A stretch of 64,000 bases of DNA from Glycine soja. Lineage: Eukaryota > Streptophyta > Magnoliopsida > Fabales > Fabaceae. The DNA lies in the NCBI RefSeq assembly GCF_004193775.1, contig NC_041004.1:8641309-8705308 (forward strand), in the 5' to 3' direction. The notes beneath the pieces were generated by a model, which saw nothing but the letters and a program-made list of their open reading frames with translations, ran no database searches and was not told where the DNA came from. The position numbers and the translations under genes were made by a program. Below, piece after piece: positions 32,622-43,966 of the stretch; the stretch's first letter is position 1; each line of letters starts with the position of its first letter.

Positions 32622-35600
32622 TGTAGCTCCATGTGGAGCTTGTAGGTCTTGGATCTTCTTCATCAATGGAGTCCTTTACTTCTTGAAGATCAATGGTAGC
32701 AGAATAGAGAAGGAGGAAAGGTGATTGGAGATTCCACTTCAAGGAGAAGATGAGTCAAGAACAAGCTCACCACCATTAGAAGCCAGGGATATGAGCTTCA
32801 AGGTAGGAGAAGATGAGTGAGAGGGGGGCACGAAATTTATGCCTCAAATGAGGTCTGAACTTTGAAGTCTAATTTCTCAAATGATCAAAATTGAAAAAAA
32901 TGCACACACAAGGCCTCTATTTATAGCCTGTCACCAAAATTGGAGGGAAATTTAAATTTCTATTCAAATTTCACTTGAATTTGAATTTGAATTTGTGGAG
33001 CCAAATTTGGAGCCAAAATTTCACTAATTATAATTAGTGAATTTCTGCTATGGTTTAACCCACTAATCCAAGATCAAGTCCAAGATTCTCCACTAAGTGT
33101 GCTTAGGTGTCATGAGGCATGTAAGGCACGAAGGACATGCACAAAGTGTGACTATATGATGTGGCAATGAGGTGTAGCAAGCAAATTCTCACCTCCCCCT
33201 TAGGCTGGTCCTAAATTTAATTGGATTGAGATTCTCCCAATTCAATTAAATTTATGTCCCAACATGTGACACCCTCTACCCCTCACATATATACTAATAA
33301 GGAATAAAAAAAATTCAAATATTAATTAAAAGTATTTTTAAAACATTTTTTTTACAAGTCTTTCAAAGGGGAAAAAAGGCTCACATTCATTTTCTTCTAT
33401 ATCATATTCAAACTTGTCCAAATAAATAATAAAGTATTCTCGACTCAACAAGGTCGTCTAAGCTTCATACAATTAATATAGAACCTATATCCTAATGTCA
33501 CATCCTATCAGAGCGTTGTGTTCCTGTGTCCTCTAGCATGAGGTTCTTCATTGTTATCCACCTATTCATCTGGTCCCCCGAACACAAGTTCAAGATCATC
33601 ACAGGATCCAAACACAACAACACATAGGGAGTGAGTTATCACATTCCTAGCTAATAGAGAAACAAGACAATTAAATATGCATATTATATAAATAAGATAC
33701 CACTTGCTTAAACATAGCTCACGTAACTTCACCACTTCGTCATTCAAAATTCACTTTTCAATCATCAATCACATTACACATGAATCCCACACTCCGATCA
33801 AGATATAATAACACATCAATTAGCAAGCATATGCAACAGTTATGCTAAGACTCAATCCTATATGCAATGTGGTACCATGTCTGTGAAAAATCACCCTGAG
33901 GCGCTTAGGAGTACATAACAAGACACACCACACAATGGGTTTGTCAGGTCACTCTCACTAAGTAAGATCATAGGGAGACCAGTCAGGGTCACGATGTTTT
34001 GCGAGAATGCTCCAACCATATGAGATCAGCATAGGCTTAAAGGAGCACTTAAACCCGGTGACCCCCAAGGCTTACACTCCGAAGAGTCCGTCAGGGTCTC
34101 TCCCTCCTGATTCATGTCCAACCCCTAAAATATTTTTTTTGCATGCAGGCACTGCTTATGAATTATACAATACCCACGATCTTACACTCGTGTTTTAAAC
34201 ACGTTCAACACAATTGCGCTACGATTTAACACTGGTTCCTAAATAGGAAACCTACATTTTCTCTTTAACACTGCGCATCAACGCTTTTCTCAAGATAACA
34301 CTGGTTGGGTTATTGTACAATTCATAGCTTACAACACAAGTAATTTCACATCAAGTGTTAACTACACACTTATCCACAACTAAAACTCATTCACAATTTC
34401 ACATCTCATAGTGTCACAATCCATCATCACATGTTTACACGTATCTCACAAATTAACACATGTTCAACTTTACACTTATACTCAATCTCAATAACAATAT
34501 TATAATCTCAAAGCAACATATTATTCCACAATTCATCACATACTCACAATTTGAATCATCATTTCATATCCTCAATATAACAATTTATACAAAAGACTAT
34601 CACAACTTGAGGACTAAAACCACTCAAATAATATTACACAATTATATCAAAATCATAGGTTGAAATATACAAATATCAAGAGCATAATTTATCAAGCAAT
34701 TTTCATTAGGACATCAATATTTTATTTATAATCATAAAGGAAAAATTGCAATTTAATAAACATCCCAAAATAAAACCCAAATTTAGTTCTCTAAGGATCC
34801 CTACACATGTTCATTCTAACCCCCAATTGCAATAAACTCATCCCTTACCTCTGAGCGGACTCACGTGTCTTCAGCCAGCGATAGTAACATCTCTAGCGGT
34901 TCCTTGAGATTCCTTCAATTATTCCTCCGATTGCTCCGATAGAGTTCCCAAACGTCAGAGAGACGGAGAAGAGATTGAAACCTCCACTTGTACTGTCTTC
35001 ATGCGATTCCTTTTTCTCCCTACAAGAATATTATCTCCAAAATCCCAACGGTGAAAGTGTGCGCAATTGAATTTCAAACAACATATCCAAATTTCATGAA
35101 CATCCAACGGTTAAAGAAACTGGGATCATAGTTTTAACGAGACAGTTTTGAGTTTCTGCGGGAAATTAAAATGTTACAATGCGAAGGGTTTTCCTCTAAG
35201 CTCAGATATGATTTTGAAATTCCCAACGGTTAGAATGTTTGTAATTGGGTTTTGAACGAGTTAATAAAATTTCACGACGATCCAACGGTGAACGAGTCCA
35301 AGATTGTCGTTTTTCTGAGACAGGTTTGGTGAGCTGCGGGAAAAAGAAAGGGTTTTGAGAGGAGAAGAGGAAACCGAAAATGAGGCCAAAAAGAGACACC
35401 TGACTTAACATAATTATTTATACCTAGGCACTCAGCCTATTATTTGCTCTATATATATTTTTTTATTTATTTTATAAAAACAAACTCTATTTTATTTTCT
35501 ATCAAACAAATAAATGAAATACCCTTTTTATTTTCTCTCAAATCATTATTTTAATTAATAATTATATCTCCTTATTTATTTATTTATAAAATCTCATCAT

Positions 35601-35779
35601 TTTTCTAAAACTCTATTTATTTATAAATAACAATCCTTTTTAATCTAGATTACAAAAATTGAGATGTTACATAACACACATATCAAAAAGTGCACTTAAT
35701 GCATATGGAATTACAAAACTACCCATAATACAAAAACTAGTCTAGGTGCCCTAAAATTCAAGGACTGAAAAATTCTACA
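32622..35779 (-). repeat. LTR of the minus-strand gypsy, split by an insertion
   Basis: The LTR parts are 32622-33264 and about 35677-35779, together about 746 bp. On the minus strand it starts TGTAGAATTTTTCAG and ends GGAGCTACA, with inverted TGTAG/CTACA ends. It contains CTATAAATAGAGGCC as a good TATA region (minus strand, about 32920-32934). The primer site follows its left end. A pol C-terminus lies beyond its right end. Confidence 0.82.
33265..35671 (-). mobile_element. LTR-like insertion (probable solo LTR) in the gypsy LTR
   Basis: 2,407 bp, on the minus strand starting TGTAACATCTCAATTTTTG and ending GGGTGTCACA. It is flanked by CAACA (33260-33264) and TAACA (35672-35676), a 5-bp duplication with one C/T change. 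A minus-strand TATAAATA near 35413-35422 lies about 250 bp from the start, as in an LTR promoter. An internal diverged duplication with the repeated string CCAACGGT occurs at 35035-35170 and 35215-35345. No coding region, so probably a solo LTR of a family with long LTRs. Confidence 0.65.
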
Positions 35780-35877
35780 TCACTAGGGTATCCTCCCTAC
35801 ACTATGGAGCCCTAAATACAAGGCCCAAAAATAATGAAACTCTAATCTAATATATACAAAGATAAGTGGGCTCATAC

Positions 35878-36000
35878 TTAGCCCATGGGCCCAAAATCTA
35901 CCTTAAGGCTCATGAGAACCCTAGGATCTTCTACTATATCTCTAGCCCAATCTTCTTGGAGTCTCTTAGCCATGGCTCTGGTGATGGGTCCCTTCTTTAG
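35878..36000 (-). pseudogene. C-terminal end of a gypsy pol frame
   Basis: The minus strand encodes KKGPITRAMAKRLQEDWARD...VDFGPMG and a stop, the typical end of plant gypsy polyproteins. It is cut near 36000 where plus-strand Tat gag sequence begins. About 100 bp separate its stop from the LTR, as expected for a 3' end. Confidence 0.75.
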
Positions 36001-37188
36001 GAGGATTGCATCACTTAAGGACAAGATCGAGGAACTCGTACAAGTCGGATACCTAGCCCAGTTCATAAAAAAGTCTGATGACAACAAACTGGAGGCCAAT
36101 ATAGATCGAATAAATAAGGACCATCGCAGGAGAAGAGATACTAATAGAAGGAGGGACTGAATGGAGGATAGAGGGAGGCAGAGGCATCACCCACCAAGGC
36201 GTGAACACCAACCCGAACAATAACAGGAAGACGAGCCCGCCCAGCAGATTAAAGGTGTGATCAACACTATTGCAGACGAATTTTCCTATGGAGGGTTATC
36301 TAGTCAATCCCAAAAGCGTAATCTCCACACCATCAAAGATATTGATGTCAACTGTGTCGACATAAAACCGCCAAGGAGTCTTTCTCCCATAACATTCATA
36401 GACAAAGATGTCAAAGGCATCCACCCCATCAACTAGAATGACCTTATGGTTGTCTTCATTGTCATTGCCAATTTCATGGTATCTAAAGTCCTTATCGACC
36501 AAGGCAGTTCCATAGATATACTCTACTGGAAGAATTTCAAAGGCTTGAAATATCACCTATCGCGATTTAACCACACTACTGACCACTCCTTGGTTTTGAA
36601 TGAGAAAGAGTGGAAACTATAAGTTACATGGACCTAATGACCACTTTTGATCAGGGCAAGCTCTCATAGAGTGATACTGTAAGGGATTTAATTGTTGATG
36701 TAGATACTTCTTATTTTTCTTTGATTGGCAGTGAAACATTGAATAAGCTTGGAGACATAGTCTCTAAACCACACCTCAAAATGAAGTTCTCTACCTTGAT
36801 GGGAGAAATCGTCACTGTCAAGGTAGATCAGAAGCAAGCCCACATTTATATGCTAATAGCCTGAAAGTGGCTCCTTATCCTTTTATCAAAGAGCCAGGCA
36901 AGCCTTATTCCTCCACTGGTGGCAGCAGTAGTCAAGTCATAAGCATTATCGAAGAATTCCCAATAACAACCCTGACTGTCTATTACACAACCAGGGGAAG
37001 TCAAGACGATACATTTGACATGGATCTTGGGGTGACACCATCGACAAAGGCCAAACACCAATCAAAGAGCTCATCAAGTTACAACTTGGAACTAAACCCA
37101 TGCAATGCACACAACTCAATAGAGACCTCGCATGTCACTAGTACAAACATATAGTCGAAGTCCTATAAAGGAATGAAAATTTGTTTGC
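36001..37188 (+). pseudogene. Tat-type gypsy gag end and protease, broken
   Basis: From about 36005 the plus strand reads IASLKDKIEELVQVGYLAQF, the usual end of a Tat/Ogre-type gag, followed by an Arg-rich stretch. Protease traces follow at 36245-36860: VNCVDIKPPRSLSPITFIDK, the active-site region KVLIDQGSSIDILYW (DQGSS type) and later DTSYFSLIGSETLNKLGD-like blocks in shifted frames. Multiple frameshifts and stops are present. Runs into the RT fragment. Confidence 0.78.
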
Positions 37189-38568
37189 TTGGCACTAGCT
37201 GATATGCCAGGCATCTATCCTAGCATCATATGCCACAAATTGGTTGTTTTCCCTCAACCTAAACCAGTCTCACAAAAGAAGAGAAAGATAGGAGAAGAAT
37301 TACATAAGGTGGTTAGGGAAAAGCTTGACAAGCTTCTCAAGGCCCAATTTATCAGAGATGTCAGACACTCAACCTGGCTGGCCAACGTTGTCATGGTGAA
37401 GAAGGCTAATGGGAAATGGCGTAAGTGCACTGACTACACCAACCTCAACAAGGTGTGCCCCTGGGATGGATATCTCCTGCCTAGCATCGACAAGCTCGTG
37501 GATGGCGTGTCTGGATTCCAGTTGCTAAGCTTCCTGGATGCTTATTCAGGATACAAGCAAATTAAAATGCATCCTCCAGATGATGAAAAAACCTCCTTCA
37601 TAACGAAAGATGCCCATTTCTATTATTGGGTCATGCCTTTTGGACTCAAGAACGTTGGAGCTACATACCAAATGCTCATAGACCGAGTCTTCAAATGGAA
37701 TATAGGACAAAATTTTGAGTTGTATATGGATGATATGGTCGTCAATTCTCATAGCATAGCCCAACATGTAGCAGACTTAGAGGAAATGTTGGGAGAGATT
37801 CGCAAGTACGACATGTACCTCAATCCTGAAAAGTGCACCTTTGGGGTTGGCAGCAAAAAAATTTTGGGCTTCATGATCACCCAATAGGGGATCAAAGCCA
37901 ACCTTAACAAGTGTATGGCGATACTGGAAATGCACAGCCCTACCAACATCGAAGAAGTTCAGAAGCTGAACGATAGATTGGCGTCTTTGTCCAGGTTCCT
38001 CTCGAAGCTCACAGGAAAGGCGAAGCCGTTCTATAGGATGCTTAGGAAAATTGAGTCATTCCTATGGGACGAGGCTTGCGAGCAAGCTTTCTTAGATTTT
38101 AAGAAAACTATTGCAACACCACCAGTTCTAATTCAACCAATGTCAGGAGCACCCTTAGTCCTTTACCTTTTACTAGCAAAAGAGGCCATTGGCTCAGTCG
38201 TCGTCCAAGAGGATGAAAAGCACCAAATACCTATCTATTTTGCTAGCCGCGTCATTCATGATGCTGAGAAGCGATACCAAATGATTGAGAAGGTGGCATC
38301 GACACTCATAACCTCTGTTTGATGCTACAAGCACTTTCAGACTCACCACACAGACCACCCCATCAGGCAAGTATTGAGAAAGCTTGATCTAGCAGGAATA
38401 ATGGTAGTGTGGTCAGTAGAACTATTAGAATTTGATCTCCAATATGAGCCTTATGACCCTATGAAAACCTATTTCATGGCAGACTTTCTAGCAGAGTTTG
38501 TTGACAATGTTCAAGCTAACTCAGACTAGTGCAACCTATATGTAGATGGTGCATCCAATGCAACCTTA
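37189..38568 (+). pseudogene. Tat-type gypsy reverse transcriptase and RNase H, truncated
   Basis: Plus strand. RT blocks: MALADMPGIYPSI, VVMVKKANGKWRKCTDYTNL, FLDAYSGYKQIKMHP, MPFGLKNVGATYQ and the catalytic LYMDDMVV. A TAG stop at 37885-37887 interrupts just after GFMITQ. The RT end and RNase H domain follow from 37915 to 38322 (LSRFLSKLTGKAKPFYRML, VLYLLLAKEAIGSVVVQED) and continue with stops to EFVDNVQANSD and LYVDGASNAT, where homology ends at about 38568. Integrase is missing. Confidence 0.9.
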
Positions 38569-38761
38569 ATAATTTATGTATATGTTAAATTTTTATTAAT
38601 ATTATTTTTTCGTTAATGTTTATAAAAATTAATGTTTTAATCTTTAAAATTGTCATTAAATCTTAATATTTATTATTTTTAATTAATTATTAATTGTAAA
38701 TTTGATTCTTTTGTTTTCTTATGAATTTTGAATCTAATTGTGTGTGTTTTTTTTTTTGCAG
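38569..38761. other. AT-rich junction sequence
   Basis: Extremely AT-rich stretch with no coding signal after the truncated RNase H. It ends in a pyrimidine tract and TTTTTTGCAG, which could be the intron before the exon at 38762. Confidence 0.4.
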
Positions 38762-40270
38762 TTTCTTCATGGCCCGTATGAAGTGGACATCGTATAATTT
38801 TTGTGACCCCCTATTTGAGGAAATGGGTGATGTTGTTGAGCCTATTGAGCAATTCAGGGCTCGATGCACGGCAACATCAACACATCAAGTTGAGGACATA
38901 GCTCGATTAGTGACATTGCATGAGCAACAACAATACGAACATGATGAGGATGTGTAGGATGAGCTTCAAGTACCAAAAGCTAAGGAATAGGTACCATATG
39001 CTAATTGAATAATTGGATTGTCATTTGGTGAAGGTTCTATGGACTTAACTCTCATTAGGTCCTATAACAGTCATCTAGGAAGGCATGCCAGTAGTTTATG
39101 GTCTTAAACCAAAGATTAAGTTGGTTAGCAACAATGGAAAGGTGTTAAATTACCCTACCCATCCCCGAGTGAAGAGATACATGGACGACTCAAGGCTTGT
39201 CGACCTTTATTATGTGTTGTATGTATACTTTCTTGCATAAAGGTTTGGTGAATGCCTTTTTTAAGAGCTGGCATGAAGCTACACCGTATTTCCACCTTTG
39301 GGCATGTATAGGCTGCTAGAGCATATCTATTGCACTTTATCACAAATACATCACTATGGGTTATTCCTATGGGTTGCTAGAGCATATCTATTACACTTGC
39401 TCAACTATACGATAATTGCTGACAAAAGCTCGACGCATGTACTAGTTGGACACCCTTAGTACCCCAGTGATGAAAATCTCTTTTCACGGATCACACCTCA
39501 ACATCTTAACAAACCAAAATTAACAAAAAATTTGTAGAACCAAAAGGAATAAGATGGATCAATTGAGGCCAACAAAGAAAAAAACAACGCCACAATCCCT
39601 AAGGATCAATAAGTTGATGAGAATTAGTTGAAAAGAAAGAATTCTTTGATAAAAATTTAGGATTTTACACAAGAACCAAAGAGAAACCAATTCTCACACA
39701 AATGCTAAAGCTAATTTTGATTTCATGTAAATCTCCTTACAAATATGTCTTTGGGCCTATTTATACTATCATTGAGAAAAAAGACCAAAATAAGAGGAAC
39801 ATGACTAAAAACATAAAAGGCCCAATAAAGGCCACAATAAGATTTAAATTGCATAAATTTCTATTCTAAAAGAAAAACTTGAAGTCTCCTCCATAGTCCT
39901 TAATCCCTTGGGGAGTAGTTGCATTGGTCTACCTGTATTAGAAGTACCTTATGCGAGGCTGCGACCAAGCCATGTGCAAGTTATATGACTCTGCTAATGG
40001 TAAGGAAATTTCATTTTTTCTATATAAGTGTTTGTTAATTTTCATTTATTTCTGTGAGTAAAAATATTTCTATGTTGTTTTATAGACATGGGTATACGAG
40101 CATCTGCCTACCATTGGTTGTCAAGAGCAGCTGGAAGATTATGATCATCACCTAACTATTCCAATTCATTTTATTAGTATTATTATTTGGAAGAAAGATG
40201 AGATATGTTTATCCATGTTTTAGCTACCTCCTGTGTATAAGTAAATGTCTATGTGAAGGGATGGGTTTTG
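38762..40270 (+). pseudogene. Decayed plant mobile domain (PMD) gene, MAIN/MAIL or phosphatase-7-like type
   Basis: A possible exon at 38762-38957 (ATG 38769, MARMKWTSYNFCDPLFEEMG, not itself recognised) precedes PMD-like blocks: KIKLVSNNGKVLNYPTHPRV and DDSRLVDLYYV (about 39110-39220), KGLVNAFFKSWHEATPYFHL (about 39240-39300, frame-shifted), ATKPCASYMTLLM before a GTAAGG donor (about 39965-40004), and TWVYEHLPTIGCQEQLEDYD after a TATAG acceptor (from about 40085). These are the usual order of the domain whose members act in transposon silencing and genome maintenance in plants. Frameshifts, a local 62-bp duplication (39312/39374) and an insert at about 39460-39905 disrupt it. Confidence 0.6.
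39460..39905 (-). mobile_element. Possible small insertion in the PMD pseudogene
   Basis: Sequence unlike the flanking PMD blocks. It contains a minus-strand TATA-like GATAGTATAAATAGGCCCAA near 39758-39777, as in an LTR or a small element. No target duplication could be fixed. Ends are approximate. Confidence 0.3.
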
Positions 40271-40809
40271 TGAAGTTTTATTATCAGTTGTGAGATACAT
40301 CCATTAACTCATAATGATGTTGCACAGATGTTGTAGACAAATTTGCTGGGGAGGATCTGGATCCTATCAAGATATTGAAGTCACTTCCTGCAATATGAAT
40401 GAGTTGTAGCAAGTAAAAAACCAAATAAGATGTGGCAAGTAAAAGAGTGTGTTAGGCTTTTTATTCCCTTACTATTTGAAGTTAAAAAAGTGCAAAAATT
40501 GAGGAGTAAGGCTGAGTTTGTTTAAACTTATAAAAGGTAATTTAAAAATAGATGCTTTTTAAAAAAAGCGCATATTCAATAAGCATATAATATTTCCTTA
40601 TCAAAATAAGCCAATTCTTTTTATTAAGCAAAAATTATTTAGACAAACAAACGAAAAAAATAGAAAACTGCTTATTTTATTAAAATAAGGATTTTTTTAA
40701 CAATCTAACAAATAAGTTTAGAGAATCTGGCCCTAACTTTAGGACTAAAATCACTTTCTTATATAAATTTCAGGGACTAAACCACACAATATAAAAGTTT
40801 GGAGACTAA
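40271..40809. other. Intergenic, no gene seen
   Basis: AT-rich sequence containing only short ORFs. No element boundary identified. Confidence 0.5.
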
Positions 40810-41110
40810 CACAACTACATAAAAAGGACTTTAACATTGGTTATTTAGGAGTTTTAACATCGGTTTTAAAATCGATGTTGAAATGACCGTCGTTGAAAGT
40901 AAGCACTTTCAACATCAGTTTTTAAAATCGATGTCAAAAATCATTATCTACATCGATTTTAGATGAAATTGATGTAGAAATGTAGTCAATATTGTGTATT
41001 CTGAAGCACTTTCTACATCAATTCTAAAAAAACCGATGTTGAAAGTCATATACAACATTAGTTTTCGCCAAAATTAATGTTGTATAGACACTTTGTACAT
41101 TGATTTTAGA
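40810..41110. mobile_element. Left end of a second CACTA-like element
   Basis: CACAACTACATAAAAAGG at 40810 resembles a CACTACTACAAAAAGG terminus with two or three changes. It is followed by many copies of AACATCGGTTTTAAAATCGATGTTGA-like inverted motifs, the subterminal repeats typical of another CACTA family. No right end or 3-bp duplication was found in the window, so the element may be truncated by the copia remnant near 43450. Clathrin exons lie inside. Confidence 0.6.
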
Positions 41111-41131
41111 CCAACCAATGTTGTTTGTTGC

Positions 41132-41132
41132 A

Positions 41133-41189
<57 letters not shown>
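41132..41189. repeat. (AAT)n microsatellite
   Basis: About 19 uninterrupted AAT units next to the CACTA subterminal repeats. Likely length-polymorphic. Confidence 0.95.
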
Positions 41190-41356
41190 TAATGATCAAA
41201 GAATTAATCACTACATCCGAAAGTAGCTACATGCTAAAATAATACAAGCAAGAACCTAAATTTTAATTACTAAATAGTGAACATAGAATGCAATACTAGA
41301 AAGTTGTTAGAAAATCATCTAGATCTAAATCTAGTATAATAACAAGTTTTAAATGT

Positions 41357-42260
41357 TTATATTACAGGTATGTATGCATATGCTTCAGTTTCTTCCCTAT
41401 GAAAGAGATACTTTACCAGGTCATGGTATATGTTTGCATCTTTAGCAACCTTTATAACCTCTAAGAAATGAGTTGAATCATTTGCATGAATGAATGATTC
41501 AATTGCATCACTCACTAAGCCTTTTCTAAGTTGTGCTTTAGCCACTTGGCTCCAAACAACATCTTCTTCAACCTGGAAAGCAAACTCCATAGCACGATCA
41601 ATAGTTTCAAGGTTATCCAATAGAACATTAACAACCTGAACATTCAAATTAAATTTCTTGAAAGTAAAAAATGCATGCATCAACACCTATCTGCTCAGAA
41701 TATTCCCTAGTAATCTGTAAATCATGTACTAGTAAGTTTCTCATATTGATGAATTACGAAATTCAAAAAATAAAATAGAACATGAATCTTATGGCAACGT
41801 TATCCAAAAACAGTACCTGCATAATTATTTAAAGATTGCCCCTAAGATTAACAAGTAAAAGATCTTTCATACACTCAAGTGCCCATGCTCGAGAAAGGGT
41901 TCCAAAGAACTCAACTAAAACCTGAAATACTATATATAATCTAATCATATATGTATATATATATATATGATAGATTGCCATTTGAGCAGTTATAATCAAA
42001 ACCTGTGGCTCAATGGCATATGTATTCACAATGATATGTTTGATGTCAGGCAAGTGGATATAATGTTGTAGAATACACATACAAGGTTCAATGAACATTC
42101 TAACAAGAGATCATTATATTGTCAGAACTTGAAGAGACCATATGAATAGGCCATCATTTTCACATAGTTGTTCAATATGTGGGTGATCATAATGACTAAA
42201 CATGCCATTGGCCAATATAGCATCAACAACATTTGGAAAGGTCATAAGATTAATTTCCAG
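41357..42260 (-). pseudogene. Captured clathrin heavy chain gene fragment
   Basis: Minus strand, right to left, with intron-like gaps: exon at about 42119-42258 ([38 protein letters not shown]); exon at about 42001-42095 ([23 protein letters not shown]); exon at about 41836-41923 ([30 protein letters not shown]); and, after skipping many codons, 41357-41680 ([49 protein letters not shown]). These are ordered segments of the clathrin heavy chain leg, the vesicle coat protein of endocytosis. Large parts between them and both ends are missing, so this is a captured fragment. Confidence 0.88.
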
Positions 42261-43440
42261 AACCTACAAATAAAATGGAGAAAATTATGATTTGAAAAAA
42301 AATCTAAATATATCACCATCTGGTTTAGTTCAGGGACAAAGATAATGCCACAGAAAATAAAAAGAACCATTGTTTGAAGATATCCATGTTCAGGAAGATT
42401 TGGCTTTATCACATGCAACAAAAAAGTTGTTCCCTCACAAATCAAATTCCTCTCAAAAGTAACATAAGAAATATATAGCAAGAATTCCAATTCACAAATA
42501 ACCATAAAATGGGTACGATTCTTAGGCGACGTCCTCAAACCTGACAGCTTCTTGGATGGGATCCCTAATGAGGTTGTACAATGGGAACATTAGTTTTAGA
42601 ATGGGTTGCACGATGCATGTATCAACTACACCATTAGATTTTGAGATAAATATGGGGTTACCATAGAACTACCCACTCTAGATTTATTCTCTTTACTTGT
42701 CTCTCGTGGAACACTATTCTTCCTCTGTACCCTCCTCTCCTCCTCCTAAACAAAAATTAAACTCAAAACATTAAGATATAAGAAATCAATACAAAAAATC
42801 AACAAAAGTACAAAAAACAAGTCTTTAATACAAAGAACAATTAAAATTGTAGGTATTGTAACCATCGTATATCTACATACATATGATAAACTATGGGTAT
42901 AACATATAGATACATATGTTTAATTTTTATCAATATTTGTTTTAGTGATGAATTTGAAATCATGGGTATATATAACATATACTGATAGATTTCTTTTTAC
43001 TTGTCATGGTTGCATTTGATACACACCAAAATACAAGACAAGAAGAACAACATAGATCAATGACACAAATTAAAGGAAAAGTTTTTATCATATCATTTTC
43101 TTTTTAAAATGATTACGTTGGTTAATTACTATTTTTTTGGTTATTAAAGAGAAAGAAGTAAGGATATATGTATCTTTTTAATACTTTGCATACAAAAAAT
43201 TGTCTCATGATTTTCTGAATAACAAAAATTAGAGATTTTGTCTTGTACTTGTATGCTTTATTTGTGTTGTCCCTTAATCCTTTATTCTTCAAATCAAACA
43301 TAAAACAAAAATATTTATCCTCCAACACCATATTGTTTAACGAATCAAATGAACTTTATGTTTTAGTTATAATTTTTAAAATTACTAACTACTATTAGTT
43401 AATAACTGCATAACTACCCACTAACAAAATTAACTACTCA
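42261..43440. other. Interior of second CACTA and old copia LTR remnant, no gene recognised
   Basis: AT-rich; no recognisable protein. Part of 43080-43452 is probably the decayed 3' LTR of the copia remnant to its right, because a purine-rich tract (minus strand AAAGGGGAG near 43460) separates it from RNase H. LTR limits could not be set. Confidence 0.4.
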
Positions 43441-43452
43441 TATTTGGATTAT

Positions 43453-43966
43453 TTCACAAAACTCCCCTTTAATCCAAATGTTCTATTGAGATCACACCAA
43501 AAAAAAATCCTTAATAGTTTGAATCTCTCTAGCTTGACTGATTTAGTAAACACATCATCAACTTGCAGTTTTGTACAACAATATACAAGTTCTAGTCTTC
43601 CCTTGCTTACTCGATCCCTAAGAAAATGGAACATAGTCTCTATGTATTTGCTTCTTCCATGTGAAACTGAATTCTTGGCTAAGCTTATTGCTGACTTATT
43701 ATCGATAAACAGATGCACTGGAATTTTTTAATTTAATTTCAATTCTTCTAGCAATGATTCTAACCATAGAATCTGACAAGCAACTTCTGATGAAGCTAAA
43801 TATTCTACTTCACAAGTGTCGAGTGCCACAACACTTTGTTTCTTTGAACACCAAGATACTGATGCATTCAAAAACAGAAATAGGTAACCAAATGTGCTCC
43901 TCCTATCCACTTTGTCACCACACCAATCAGAATCTGAGTAAGCTTCAATTAATGTTCTTCTCTTCA
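43453..43966 (-). pseudogene. Copia RNase H remnant (third copia)
   Basis: Minus strand: EAYSDSDWCGDKVDRRSTFG, SVVALDTCEVEYLASS, LFIDNKSAISLAKNSVSHGR and CTKLQVDDVFTKSV, the end of a copia polyprotein, in two frames. Everything upstream of RNase H is lost at about 43966, where Calypso gag sequence begins. Confidence 0.85.

Larger units (their letters stand above)
19132..36000 (-). mobile_element. Minus-strand Ty3/gypsy element, truncated and interrupted by three insertions
   Basis: Pieces of one gypsy family lie in minus-strand order: LTR (32622-35779), primer site (32605-32616), leader, gag N-terminus (28646-29194), gag C-terminus with protease (19132-20182). Interruptions are a Calypso-like element (20183-28645), a solo LTR (30381-31895) and an LTR-like insertion (33265-35671). 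The left side stops inside protease at about 19132. To the right of the LTR is the C-terminal end of a pol frame of the same type (35878-36000), so this LTR has gag on one side and pol on the other, as expected after recombination between tandem copies. Confidence 0.85.

Noticed and set aside
36296..36556. Minus-strand 86-codon ORF
   Set aside because: Antisense shadow of the Tat protease region on the plus strand.
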